NCBI RefSeq assembly: GCF_029581395.1
Contig: NZ_CP121113.1
Span: 310,001-374,000 of the forward strand
Length of the DNA: 64,000 nt
Direction: 5' to 3'
From: Roseinatronobacter sp. S2
GTDB lineage: Bacteria > Pseudomonadota > Alphaproteobacteria > Rhodobacterales > Rhodobacteraceae
Positions 27,901-36,876 of this stretch are shown one piece after another. The notes under the pieces are model-generated. The model was given only the letters and a program-made list of their open reading frames with translations. It ran no database searches and had not been told where the DNA came from. Position 1 is the first letter of the stretch; each line of letters begins with the position of its first letter. The position numbers and the translations under genes are program-made.

Positions 27901-30900
27901 GCAGACAGTTATACACTGGCCCCCGAACAGGGCGCTGACGGATATATGCAGCTTCTGCAAGATCTGATCGCGGATGGCGTGACCCCCACCCGCATCGGGC
28001 ATTTCTGGCTTGCGGACCCGCGCGAAACCTTCAGGCCCGGGTCCAGTGCCGTGCACCGCAATATGGAACAGGGGTTTTATTCCCTGCTGTATCTGGCGCA
28101 GGCCATCCAGTCCGAAAACCTGCCCCTGCCCGTTCATCTGTGCATCATCACCACCGGCGCACAAGCGCTGAACGGGCAACCGCTGGCCCACCCTGAAAAG
28201 GCCATGATCGCAGGCCCCGCGCGCGTGGCCCCGCGCGAAATGGCTGGCCTGACCTGCGCCACGCTGGATATTGACGTGGCCAGCGCCCCCGCACTGACGC
28301 AAACCCTGCTGGAGGAGTTATGCGCCACACCCGCCAACACCACCGCCTTGCTGCGCGGCCAGCGGCGCTATGCGCAGACAATTCGCCCCGCGCCCTTGCC
28401 GGATGAACTGCCGGACCTGCCAGACGGCGCGCATTGGGTTATTACCGGCGGTTTCGGCGGCATCGGCCTGACCCTGGCCGAGGCGCTGATTACAAAAAAC
28501 GCCGCGCGTATTACCCTGATCAGCCGCTCCCCCCTGCCCGCCCGTGGTGATTGGGACGGGTGGCTGGCCGCGCATTCGCCCGCAGACCAGACCAGCCGCC
28601 GCATTCAGGCCATAGGGCGGCTGGAATCCCTTGGCGGGCAGGTCCATGTCGCCTGCGCCGATGTGTGCAATATTGATGATATGCGCCGCGCGCTGGACGG
28701 CGCGCGCGACACCTTCGGCGCGCCATACGGGCTGATCCATGCGGCGGGCCATATCGCGGATGCGCCCCTTCTGGGCAAATCCCCCGCCGATGTGGAAGAT
28801 GTGCTGGCCCCCAAACTGCACGGGCTTCAGGTGCTGGATGACTTGCTGCCCGATGGCACGCTGGATGTGCTGGTGCTGTTTTCATCCACATCCACGCTGA
28901 CCACCCCTGTGGGTCAGGTGGATTATGTGGCCGCGAATGAATACCTGAACGCGTTTGCGCGGGCGCGCACCGGTGGAAAAACCCGCGTGCTGTCGCTGAA
29001 CTGGGGCGTGTGGGCAGATGCTGGCATGGCCGCTGACGCAATGGCCGCACGTCTGGGCCAGACCCCCGCTGTCCCCGCGGTTCCCTGCGCACAGCCCCTT
29101 TATAACGAGATGGATTTTGATGCCGCTGGCAACCGCCGCCTGACCCTGCATCTGGATACAAGCCATTGGGTCGTCGACCAGCACCGCACCAGTGACGGAA
29201 CCGCCATTCTGCCCGGCACCGCCTATCTGGACCTGTGCGCGCAGGCGCTGCGCGCGCAGGGCGAAACCGGCCCGTTTGAATTGCGCGGTATCTGGCTATT
29301 GCGTGCCCTAAGCGTGGCGGATGAAGGCCCCCGCAAGCTGCGCGCGACATTGACGCGCAACAGCACAGGCTATGATTTCACCCTGCGCAGCGATGTCCGC
29401 CATGGCGGGGCCACAGGGTATGTGCTGAACGCGCGCGCAAATGTGGTGCTGGGCACGCCGGATACACCCGCCCCGATAAACCCAGCCGCCATTGCCGCAC
29501 GCTGCCCCGATGTGATCGAAGGTGCCGGCCTGCGCACCCCGCAAGAAGCGCATCTGAATTTCGGCCCACGCTGGCGCGTCATTACCCGCACCGCCTATGG
29601 CACTGGCGAAGGGCTGGCGCATCTGGAATTGCCTGCCGCGTTTCAGGGTGATCTGGATGCGGGCCATGTGCTGCACCCCGCGCTTATGGATCTGGCTACC
29701 GGCTGGGCCATGCGGCTTATACCCGGCTATCAGGGCCGCGCGCTTTGGGTGCCGGTGTCCTATGACAGTGTGACGGTCTTTGCCGACCTGCCTGCGCGGA
29801 TTGTCAGCCACGCGCGCCTTTGTCCCGACACTGACACAGGGTTTGCCAGCTTCGATCTGACGCTGGCCACACCGGACGGGCGCGTGCTGGTCGAAATCCG
29901 GCGCTTCACGATCAAGCAACTGACCGATACAGCCTTTGGCGATGCGCCCCCCCTGCGCCCGTCCGAGGTGGAACGCGAAACCGCCACCAACGCCCCCCTG
30001 TCCCCCGCAGAAGAACGCCTGCGCGACATGCTGGGCCTTGGCATTACCCCCATTGAGGGGGCGGGTGCCTTTTTGCGCGCCCTGCAGTCGGACCATGCGG
30101 CCCTTGTGGTGTCGTCCATCGACCCGCGCGCGCTGATCGCGCAAGCCGATCACGACGCTATTGCCAAGCCCCAGACCAAATTCGACCGCCCCGACCTTGG
30201 CACCCAGATGGTTGCGCCACGCAATGACATTGAACGCCGCCTTACAGAATTCTGGCAGGATTTGCTGGGCGTGGACCAGATCGGGGTTGAAGATAACTTC
30301 TTCGATCTTGGCGGGCATTCGCTGATTGCCGTGCGCCTGTTTGCGCAGGTCAAGAAAGCCTATCAGGTGGATTTCCCCATATCTGTCCTGTTTCAGGCCC
30401 CCACCATCGCGGCCTGTGCGGCCATGATTGCCGAACAGACAGGGCTGGACCCTGACGCCGCCACCGCCACCCAGCCAGGTGCCGACCTGCCCGCACGCCC
30501 GAAATTCACCCATCTGGTGCCCATGCACGGCCACGGCGCTGGCGATCAGACACCGTTTTTCCTTGTGGCGGGGATGTTCGGCAATGTGCTGAACCTGCGC
30601 CATCTTGCGCTGCTGATGGGGCGCGACAGGCCGTTTTACGGACTACAGGCACGCGGGTTGCTGGGCGGTGATGCCCCCCATGACCGGATCGAGGATGCCG
30701 CGCGCGATTACATTGCCGAAATGCGGCAGGTGCAACCGCATGGCCCCTATATGCTGGGCGGGTTTTCTGGGGGCGGGATTACGGCCTATGAAATTGCCCG
30801 CCAACTGGAAGCAGCGGGCGAAAAGGTCGATCTGGTGGTTCTGCTGGACACGCCCCTGCCCCTGCGCCCTGCCCTGACGCGCACCGACAAGGCGCTGATA

Positions 30901-31329
30901 AAACTGGCCGAACTGCGCCGCAAGGGTCCGGGATATGTGCTGGAATGGTGGCGTGCACGGCAGGCATGGAGGCGCCAGCTTGCCGCTGGACCCGCCGCTG
31001 ACAGCGATGATGCCTTCCATAACACCGCGATCGAGGGGGCATTTCGCCGCGCGGTGGCCGCCTATCAGGTGCAGCCATGGGATGGCAATCTGGTTCTGTT
31101 CCGCCCGCCGCTGGATCACCACTGGAAAGTCTCGGGTGGCAACTGGGTCAGCAGCCAGCGTGAATATGTGTTCCCTGACAATGACTGGACGCGCCACGCC
31201 CCGAACCTGCGCGTGATCGAGGTGCCGGGCGATCATGACAGCATGGTTCTGGAACCCAATGTCCGCGTTATGGTGTCACAATTGCGCGCCCTGATGCCCG
31301 CAGCCCACATAAAACAAGCGGCAGAGTAG
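24985..31329 (+). CDS. Type I polyketide synthase, KS-AT-KR-DH-ACP-TE
   Basis: A 2114-residue single-module PKS. KS spans residues 10-435, with Cys184 (TACSTS), His320 (ECHGTG) and His360 (NIGHLD). AT spans about 535-860, with Ser631 (GHSMGE) and His730 in IAAHSRML, a motif that is neither the malonyl HAFH nor the methylmalonyl YASH type. KR spans about 1000-1370, with GGFGGIG near 1154 and Tyr1314 (DYVAAN). A dehydratase fold follows KR, with His1400 in HRTSDGTAILPG and HPALMD, an unusual order. ACP Ser1779 is in GGHSL. A thioesterase has Ser1928 (GFSGGG) and His2084 (GDHDSM). It should add and process one C2 unit and release the product. The Shine-Dalgarno is weak. Confidence 0.92.
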   Translation: MTDLPDQFSENDIAVIGMAAHLPGAGSVVEFWENLRAGRSAIRRLSEAELLEGGEAAATLRKPNYVPHAATLDGFAEFDPDFFGFSPKEAAILDPQHRQFLEVAWEAFEDAGHPPAAFGGPVGVFSGCGMGSYFYFNLCSNPHLVDDVGMFLLRHTGNDKDFLATRVSHIFDLRGPSVNVQTACSTSLVAVHYAVQSLLTGECDMALAGGVTIELPHGRGYLFKENEILSPDGECHAFDHRAQGTVFGSGAGAVVLRRLSDALRDGDRIIAVIKGSAVNNDGAAKAGYLAPSVEGQAAAVAEAHLVAGVSADSVSYIECHGTGTYLGDPIEIAALTQAFSATTDKTGFCRIGSVKTNIGHLDTAAGVASLIKVASALEHRELPPSLGYEAPNPAIDFASTPFVVNDRLTPWQGDAPLRAGVNSLGVGGTNAHVILQEAPARAPSDASDWPFQLLTLSARNKPALDDAARNLATHLRAHPDQPLADVAFTLREGRTAFAQRRVVVAETHEDAATLLNAENPGRVFSHTALDSPDMVFMFPGGGAQYAGMARELYETEPVFAEWMDRGLAHLQPKLGYDLRALWLPDPQDMDRATEVLKRPSVQLPLIMITEYALAQMFIDWGVVPSVLVGHSMGENTAAALAGVIGFEDCIDLVHLRGQLFDTVPAGGMLSVPLSLDALRPYLGPDHDIASLNAPELTVISGPQAALDQLEAALRADDITAQRVPIDIAAHSRMLDPILGQFRAFLQGVPLNAPQLPVISNRTGQPLTPQQACDPEYWVQHLRNTVLFGDCITTLAARPNRIYLEMGPGKALSSLTRMNGAVPGQQVLSVLRHPDEDIADDLYHMGTLGRIWALGGQFDWAQIWGEARRQRVRLPTYPFQRARYFIEPGSTSATETPALDRIDDVTQWGFATGWKPAYADCDIDVTRDLSTLSDTWLIFADDAGIAAPVIAQLRGSGARVIDVHAGDTFARKSADSYTLAPEQGADGYMQLLQDLIADGVTPTRIGHFWLADPRETFRPGSSAVHRNMEQGFYSLLYLAQAIQSENLPLPVHLCIITTGAQALNGQPLAHPEKAMIAGPARVAPREMAGLTCATLDIDVASAPALTQTLLEELCATPANTTALLRGQRRYAQTIRPAPLPDELPDLPDGAHWVITGGFGGIGLTLAEALITKNAARITLISRSPLPARGDWDGWLAAHSPADQTSRRIQAIGRLESLGGQVHVACADVCNIDDMRRALDGARDTFGAPYGLIHAAGHIADAPLLGKSPADVEDVLAPKLHGLQVLDDLLPDGTLDVLVLFSSTSTLTTPVGQVDYVAANEYLNAFARARTGGKTRVLSLNWGVWADAGMAADAMAARLGQTPAVPAVPCAQPLYNEMDFDAAGNRRLTLHLDTSHWVVDQHRTSDGTAILPGTAYLDLCAQALRAQGETGPFELRGIWLLRALSVADEGPRKLRATLTRNSTGYDFTLRSDVRHGGATGYVLNARANVVLGTPDTPAPINPAAIAARCPDVIEGAGLRTPQEAHLNFGPRWRVITRTAYGTGEGLAHLELPAAFQGDLDAGHVLHPALMDLATGWAMRLIPGYQGRALWVPVSYDSVTVFADLPARIVSHARLCPDTDTGFASFDLTLATPDGRVLVEIRRFTIKQLTDTAFGDAPPLRPSEVERETATNAPLSPAEERLRDMLGLGITPIEGAGAFLRALQSDHAALVVSSIDPRALIAQADHDAIAKPQTKFDRPDLGTQMVAPRNDIERRLTEFWQDLLGVDQIGVEDNFFDLGGHSLIAVRLFAQVKKAYQVDFPISVLFQAPTIAACAAMIAEQTGLDPDAATATQPGADLPARPKFTHLVPMHGHGAGDQTPFFLVAGMFGNVLNLRHLALLMGRDRPFYGLQARGLLGGDAPHDRIEDAARDYIAEMRQVQPHGPYMLGGFSGGGITAYEIARQLEAAGEKVDLVVLLDTPLPLRPALTRTDKALIKLAELRRKGPGYVLEWWRARQAWRRQLAAGPAADSDDAFHNTAIEGAFRRAVAAYQVQPWDGNLVLFRPPLDHHWKVSGGNWVSSQREYVFPDNDWTRHAPNLRVIEVPGDHDSMVLEPNVRVMVSQLRALMPAAHIKQAAE

Positions 31330-31334
31330 CACCC

Positions 31335-32318
31335 ATGAGCGCAAGCGTCCTGACCATCATCGTCAATTACAAAAGCGCCGAAATGACGCTGCAATCCGCG
31401 CAGGCGGCAGATCGCGCCATGCAAGATGTCGACGGCGCGATCACCATTATCGACAATGACAGTCAGGACGGCTCTTTTGATTTCCTGCGCGATCACACCC
31501 GCGACATGCCACGCGTTCGGGTGCTTCAGTCCGGCCATAACGGGGGGTTCGGCTTTGGCAATAATGTGGCCATCCGCGCCGCCATGACTGACGGGCCGCA
31601 ACCTGATTTCATCTATTTGCTGAACCCTGATGCCTTTCCTGACCCTGATGCGATAATGCTGCTGCGCGATCATATGCTGGCGCACCCCCAGACGGGCTTT
31701 GCAGGCAGTGCTGTTCGCGGGGATGATGGCACCCCGCATGAAGTGGCCTTTCGCTTTCCGACAATCTGGTCGGAATTCGAAGCGGCGGCCAATACCGGCG
31801 CGGTGACCAGACTGCTGCAAAATTACCGCGTTCCCATAGGCTTTCCGCAAAGCACATGCGCCGTGGATTGGTGTTCTGGCGCCAGTGTGATGTTCCGTCG
31901 CACTATGCTGGACCAGATTGGCCTGTTTGATGAAACCTTTTTCCTGTATTTTGAAGAGACAGAGTTGTGCCACCGCGCACGCGCCGCAGGCTGGACAGGT
32001 ATGCATCTGCCACAGGCCAGCGTCATGCATATCGGGTCCGTGTCGACCGGCATGAAGAAGAAATCGCGCGTGCCGCGCTATTGGTTCAACTCGCGCGCGC
32101 ATTATTTTCGCAAGACGGGTGGCGCAGGGTATCTGGCGCTTGCAACGCTGTTCTATGTGTTGGGTGCATCCATTTGGAAAACCCGCCGGTTTATCGAACA
32201 GAAAGAGGATCGAATTCCGCCATATTTTCTCCGTGATCTTGTGGCACACACATTGCGAACACTTATGCCGGGCGTATCGGCGAGTCGTGGGCGGACAGGG
32301 GCGCAGAACGCGCCCTGA
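31335..32318 (+). CDS. Family 2 glycosyltransferase (rhamnosyltransferase-like)
   Basis: A 327-residue GT-A enzyme. The start SVLTIIVNYKSAE, the acidic nucleotide-sugar motif IYLLNPDAFPDPDA, and the acceptor block FDETFFLYFEETELCHRARAAGW match the WbbL-like branch of GT2, which often uses dTDP-rhamnose. A hydrophobic segment near residue 265 (YLALATLFYVLGASIW) suggests membrane association. It is placed 5 bases after the PKS stop and 13 before the NRPS, so it is likely part of the same pathway. It could glycosylate the PKS/NRPS product or add a sugar to a lipid carrier for the Wzz/polymerase proteins. Donor and acceptor are unknown. Confidence 0.85.
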   Translation: MSASVLTIIVNYKSAEMTLQSAQAADRAMQDVDGAITIIDNDSQDGSFDFLRDHTRDMPRVRVLQSGHNGGFGFGNNVAIRAAMTDGPQPDFIYLLNPDAFPDPDAIMLLRDHMLAHPQTGFAGSAVRGDDGTPHEVAFRFPTIWSEFEAAANTGAVTRLLQNYRVPIGFPQSTCAVDWCSGASVMFRRTMLDQIGLFDETFFLYFEETELCHRARAAGWTGMHLPQASVMHIGSVSTGMKKKSRVPRYWFNSRAHYFRKTGGAGYLALATLFYVLGASIWKTRRFIEQKEDRIPPYFLRDLVAHTLRTLMPGVSASRGRTGAQNAP

Positions 32319-32331
32319 AAAGGGGTAGTGT

Positions 32332-35300
32332 ATGCTGTTTTCAAGTGTTGTTGTTGGCGATGAAAGCCTGGCTGCGGAATGCAGCGATCAGCTGTTGGCG
32401 CGCGGACACTCCATTGCGGCCGTCGTTACTGCCAATGCACAGCTTGCCGACTGGGCTGCCAGCCATGCGATTGCGGTCATTTCCCCCGGTGCCGGGCTGG
32501 CCGACCGGCTGGCGGGGCTTCAGTTCGACTGGCTGCTGAATATCGCGGGGCTGCGCGTGCTGCCGCCCGAAGTGCTGGCGCGTCCCTCTCGCGGCGCGGT
32601 AAATTTCCATGACGGGCCGTTGCCACGCCATGCGGGGCTGAACGCCCCTGTCTGGGCGTTGATGGCCGGGAATGCACAGCACGGTGTCACATGGCACATG
32701 ATCACCGAACGCGTTGATCAGGGCGATATTCTGGCCCGCGCCGGGTTTGACATCACCGATGATGACACGGCCCTGACCCTGAACGCAAAATGCTTTGCCG
32801 CAGGCTTGGATAGCTTCGCGCAGGTGCTGGACATGCTGGAACGCGGACAGCTCACAGGCCAGCCGCAGGACAAAACCGCGCGCAGCGTGCATCTGCGCAA
32901 TGACCGCCCCGCCCATGACGGCTTGCTAGATTTCACCCGTACCGCACCGGAACTGGAACGCATGGTGCGCGCGCTTGATCACGGGCCATACTGGAACCCG
33001 CTAAGTGCGGCCAAGCTGCGCCTTGGCGCGCAGCTGGCCTGTATCGGCACCGCGCGGCTGGTATCCGGCCAGGGACAAGCCGGTCAGGTGCTGGATGTTG
33101 ACGCAGACGGCGTGAGCGTGGCTTGCGGGCAGGGCACGGCACTGCATCTGTCAGGTTTGCTGTGCGTGCAAGGTGTGCCCGTCAACCCGATGCAGCATGT
33201 GAAATTAAACGCCATTCTGGCCGCGCCCCCCGAAGGTGTCACACAGGCCATGACGCGCATTGTCGGGGGCGATCAGCATTGGCGCAATGCCTTGCGCGCC
33301 ATGGTCCCCGCCACCCGGCTTGCGCCCCAATCCGACACCCGCGAAACGCTGGCGCTTGACCTGCCGGACATGCCAGAGGCGCACACCATTACTGCATTCG
33401 GCACCGCACTGGCGCGCCATTTCGGCCAGTCCCGTATCGATCTGGCATGGCGCAATACCGCCATTGCCGAGGCCGCAGCGGCCGCGCCCGACCATATTTC
33501 GGGATGGGTGCCCGTGCAGGTTGATGTGCACTGCACAAACCCCGCAGCAGAAGTCGGAAACCGCCTGAAACTGGCCAGATCCGCACCCGGTTTTGCGCGC
33601 GACATCAGCGCACGCGATCCGGCCCTTGGGCTGATCGACACGCCGCATGTCGCTGTGGTCCATGGCGCGGATGCGGGCAGCGCCGCGATTGTCCTTGATC
33701 TGGGCGCAAATCAGGGCACCGGCGAATTGCGCTATGATCCGGCCCTGCTTGGCGCAGCGGATGCGGCGCGTATCAAGACCATGATGACAACGCCGCAGCC
33801 TGCGGCAGATGACATGACGCGCCTGAACGACACCGCCCGCCCCTATGACCGCATATGCATCCATCATGCGTTTGAAGCGCAGGTTCAAAAAACGCCGGAC
33901 GCGATTGCGCTAAGTTTTGAAAACCAGTCCCTGACCTATGCAGACCTGAACGCACGCGCCAACCGCGTGGCGCATGTGCTGGCAGATATGGGCGTTGGCC
34001 CTGATACGCCGGTGGCGCTGTGCACCGCGCGCGGGCCGAACCTGCTGATTGGCGCGCTTGGCATCCTGAAGGCGGGCGGCGCCTATGTGCCGCTTGACCC
34101 CGCCTACCCCGCCGACCGACTGGCGCATTACTTAAACGACTCCACCGCGCCTGTTGTGGTCACGGAACACGCACAACTGGACATCCTGCCCGACCATGAC
34201 GCGGCGCTTTTGCAACTGGACACGGACACGCGGCTGGGTGTGGCACCTGACACCAACCCCGACAGCGCCGCCACGCCCGACAATCTGGCCTATCTGATCT
34301 ATACATCCGGTTCCACCGGCGCGCCCAAAGGCGTGATGGTCGAGCATGGAAACGTCGCCAATTTCTTTGCGGGCATGGACGACTGTGTCCGGCATGACCC
34401 CCCCGGCGTCTGGCTGGCTGTCACATCGCTAAGTTTTGACATTTCGGTTCTGGAACTTTTCTGGACACTGGCGCGGGGCTTCAAACTTGTCCTGATGGGC
34501 GATGAGGACCGCACCGCAGTGTCGCGCGGGCCAGTGCGCGTGTCCGACAAGGCCATGGAATTCAGCCTGATGTATTGGGGCAATGATGACGGGCAGGGAC
34601 CGCAGAAATACCGCCTGCTGCTGGAAGGCGCGAAATTCGCCGACACGCACGGGTTTTGCGCCGTCTGGACACCTGAACGCCATTTCCATGCCTTTGGCGG
34701 GCCGTTCCCCAACCCGTCGGTTTCCGGCGCTGCGGTGGCGGCGGTCACGCAAAATCTGGCGGTGCGTGCGGGGTCTTGCGTGGCGCCGCTGCACCATCCT
34801 GTGCGCATAGCCGAAGAATGGGCCATGATCGACAACCTGACCAACGGGCGCACGGGCCTGGGCATTGCGTCAGGCTGGCATCCGGTGGATTTTGTCATTC
34901 GCCCCGAAAACCGGCCCCCGAACAATAAAAAAGCCATGTTCGAGATGATCGACACGCTGCGCAAACTGTGGCGCGGCGACACGGTCGAATTTGACAAAGG
35001 TGACGGGCCGGTGCCTGTGCAAACCCTGCCGCGTCCGGTGTCGCGGGAATTGCCGATCTGGCTGACAACGGCGGGCAACCCCGAAACATGGCGCGAAGCC
35101 GGGCACCTTGGGGCAAATGTGCTGACCCATCTGCTGGGTCAATCCATTGCCGAGGTGGCCGAGAAAATCACCATCTATCACACCGCCCTGCGCGAGGCGG
35201 GCCATGACCCTGCCGGTTTTACCGTAACCCTGATGCTGCACAGCTTCGTTGCGCGCGACCGCGACCATGCGCGCGAAGTGGCACGCGGCCCGATGAAATC

Positions 35301-36876
35301 CTATCTGCTGGCGGCAGCGGGGCTGGTGAAGCAATATGCATGGGCCTTTCCGGCGTTCAAACGCCCGCAGGGCGCCAAAAACCCCATGGATATTGACCTG
35401 TCATCCCTGTCGCAAGACGAAGTGGACGGCATTCTTGATTTCGCCTTTAACCGCTATTTTGAGGAGTCCGGCCTGTTCGGCACGGTCGATGATTGTCTGG
35501 ACCGTGTGGAGCAACTCAAGGCGATTGGCGTAACCGAAATTGCCTGCCTGATTGATTACGGCATCAACACCGATCAGGTTCTGGAAGGGCTGTTTCCGCT
35601 GGCCGAAGTGGTCAAGCGCGCCAATGCAGGGCTGGATCTGCCGGATGATGATTTCTCGATCGCGGCGCAAATTCACCGCCACAAGGTCACGCATCTGCAA
35701 TGCACACCGTCCATGGCACGCATGCTGGTCATGAATGACGACAGCCGCGCCGCGCTTGTCAAAGTCGGTAATGTCATGATCGGCGGCGAGGCGTTGCCGG
35801 GTGTTCTGGCGCGCGACATTGCGCAACTGACCGGCCAGCCGGTGTTGAACATGTATGGCCCGACTGAAACCACCATCTGGTCCACAACCCACCCCACCAA
35901 GGGCGGCACCGGCATTGTGGAAATCGGCACGCCTATTGCCAACACGCAGGTTTATATCCTTGATGATGATTTCCAGCCCGCCAACGAGGGCGAATTGTTC
36001 ATTGGCGGCGACGGGGTTACGCGCGGTTACTGGAACCGGGCGGAGCTGACAAAAGACCGCTTCATTGCAAACCCGTTTGGCACGGGTCGGCTGTATCGCA
36101 CCGGTGATCTGGTGCGTCGGGGGGCTGACGGTATCCGGTTTCTGGGCCGTGTCGACCATCAGGTAAAAATTCGCGGTCACCGCATTGAACTGGGCGAGAT
36201 TGACGCGGCCCTTGATGCGCAGCCCGGCATTACCGCCGCTGTTGCCATCGCCCGCGAGGACCGCGACGGCGACATCCGGTTGGTGGCCTATTACACCGGC
36301 AGCCCTGCGGGCGATCTGCGCGCCGCACTGGCGCAGCGCCTGCCCGCGCATATGGTGCCCGCGCATTTTGTGCCGCTGGCCGAAATGCCCTTGACCCCCA
36401 ACAAGAAGATCGACCGCAAGGCCCTGCCTGCACCCGCCGCCGCGCAACAACCCGCACAAAACGCGGCCATTGCGGCACCTGCGGGGGCAGATAACGACAC
36501 GGCGGGCCAGATTGCCGCCATCTGGTGCGATGTGCTGGGTGTGGTGCAGGTTGGTCCGGCGGATAATTTCTTTCACCTGGGGGGGCATTCGTTGCTGGCC
36601 GTTCAGGCACACCGCGAAATGCGCGCCCGCCTGAACATACCCGGCCTGTCTATCACCGATTTGTTCCGCTTTCCGGTGCTGGGCGAACTTGCGCGCCATC
36701 TGGACAGCAAACTGCGCCCGCTTGCCGCTGTCCGTATTCCCGCCCCTGTTCAGCAAACCGGCAGCCCGACGCCGCCCCATGCTGCACCACCCGCGCCGCA
36801 AGCAGCGCCAGCAGACAGAATGCAGGCCATGGCCCGACGGCGCGCCATGCGCGCAGAAAGGACCGGCAGAGGATGA
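32332..36876 (+). CDS. NRPS: formyltransferase - C remnant - A(monooxygenase) - PCP
   Basis: A 1514-residue module. Residues 1-300: formyltransferase fold with Asn91-His93 (NFHDGPLP) and Asp129. About 305-500: a stretch resembling the C-terminal lobe of a condensation domain but with no HHxxxDG motif. About 505-735 and 1107-1390: an adenylation domain (YTSGSTGAPKG, SFDISVLE, MYGPTETTIW, YRTGDL, GRVDHQVKIRGHR, NKKIDRKAL). About 740-1092: a luciferase-like flavin monooxygenase of the MupA/Atu3671 type inserted between A4 and A5. PCP Ser1420 is in LGGHSLL. The specificity residues read by eye (DILQMGMIWK) match the glycine code. The C-terminal tail is Pro/Ala-rich. There is no thioesterase. It overlaps the PPTase by ATGA. 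Confidence 0.9.
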   Translation: MLFSSVVVGDESLAAECSDQLLARGHSIAAVVTANAQLADWAASHAIAVISPGAGLADRLAGLQFDWLLNIAGLRVLPPEVLARPSRGAVNFHDGPLPRHAGLNAPVWALMAGNAQHGVTWHMITERVDQGDILARAGFDITDDDTALTLNAKCFAAGLDSFAQVLDMLERGQLTGQPQDKTARSVHLRNDRPAHDGLLDFTRTAPELERMVRALDHGPYWNPLSAAKLRLGAQLACIGTARLVSGQGQAGQVLDVDADGVSVACGQGTALHLSGLLCVQGVPVNPMQHVKLNAILAAPPEGVTQAMTRIVGGDQHWRNALRAMVPATRLAPQSDTRETLALDLPDMPEAHTITAFGTALARHFGQSRIDLAWRNTAIAEAAAAAPDHISGWVPVQVDVHCTNPAAEVGNRLKLARSAPGFARDISARDPALGLIDTPHVAVVHGADAGSAAIVLDLGANQGTGELRYDPALLGAADAARIKTMMTTPQPAADDMTRLNDTARPYDRICIHHAFEAQVQKTPDAIALSFENQSLTYADLNARANRVAHVLADMGVGPDTPVALCTARGPNLLIGALGILKAGGAYVPLDPAYPADRLAHYLNDSTAPVVVTEHAQLDILPDHDAALLQLDTDTRLGVAPDTNPDSAATPDNLAYLIYTSGSTGAPKGVMVEHGNVANFFAGMDDCVRHDPPGVWLAVTSLSFDISVLELFWTLARGFKLVLMGDEDRTAVSRGPVRVSDKAMEFSLMYWGNDDGQGPQKYRLLLEGAKFADTHGFCAVWTPERHFHAFGGPFPNPSVSGAAVAAVTQNLAVRAGSCVAPLHHPVRIAEEWAMIDNLTNGRTGLGIASGWHPVDFVIRPENRPPNNKKAMFEMIDTLRKLWRGDTVEFDKGDGPVPVQTLPRPVSRELPIWLTTAGNPETWREAGHLGANVLTHLLGQSIAEVAEKITIYHTALREAGHDPAGFTVTLMLHSFVARDRDHAREVARGPMKSYLLAAAGLVKQYAWAFPAFKRPQGAKNPMDIDLSSLSQDEVDGILDFAFNRYFEESGLFGTVDDCLDRVEQLKAIGVTEIACLIDYGINTDQVLEGLFPLAEVVKRANAGLDLPDDDFSIAAQIHRHKVTHLQCTPSMARMLVMNDDSRAALVKVGNVMIGGEALPGVLARDIAQLTGQPVLNMYGPTETTIWSTTHPTKGGTGIVEIGTPIANTQVYILDDDFQPANEGELFIGGDGVTRGYWNRAELTKDRFIANPFGTGRLYRTGDLVRRGADGIRFLGRVDHQVKIRGHRIELGEIDAALDAQPGITAAVAIAREDRDGDIRLVAYYTGSPAGDLRAALAQRLPAHMVPAHFVPLAEMPLTPNKKIDRKALPAPAAAQQPAQNAAIAAPAGADNDTAGQIAAIWCDVLGVVQVGPADNFFHLGGHSLLAVQAHREMRARLNIPGLSITDLFRFPVLGELARHLDSKLRPLAAVRIPAPVQQTGSPTPPHAAPPAPQAAPADRMQAMARRRAMRAERTGRG

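Noticed and set aside
29308..30603. 431-codon open frame on the minus strand inside the PKS gene
   Set aside because: Antisense shadow of high-GC coding DNA; the translated sequence has no recognisable family and no ribosome binding site, while the plus frame encodes DH and ACP motifs.
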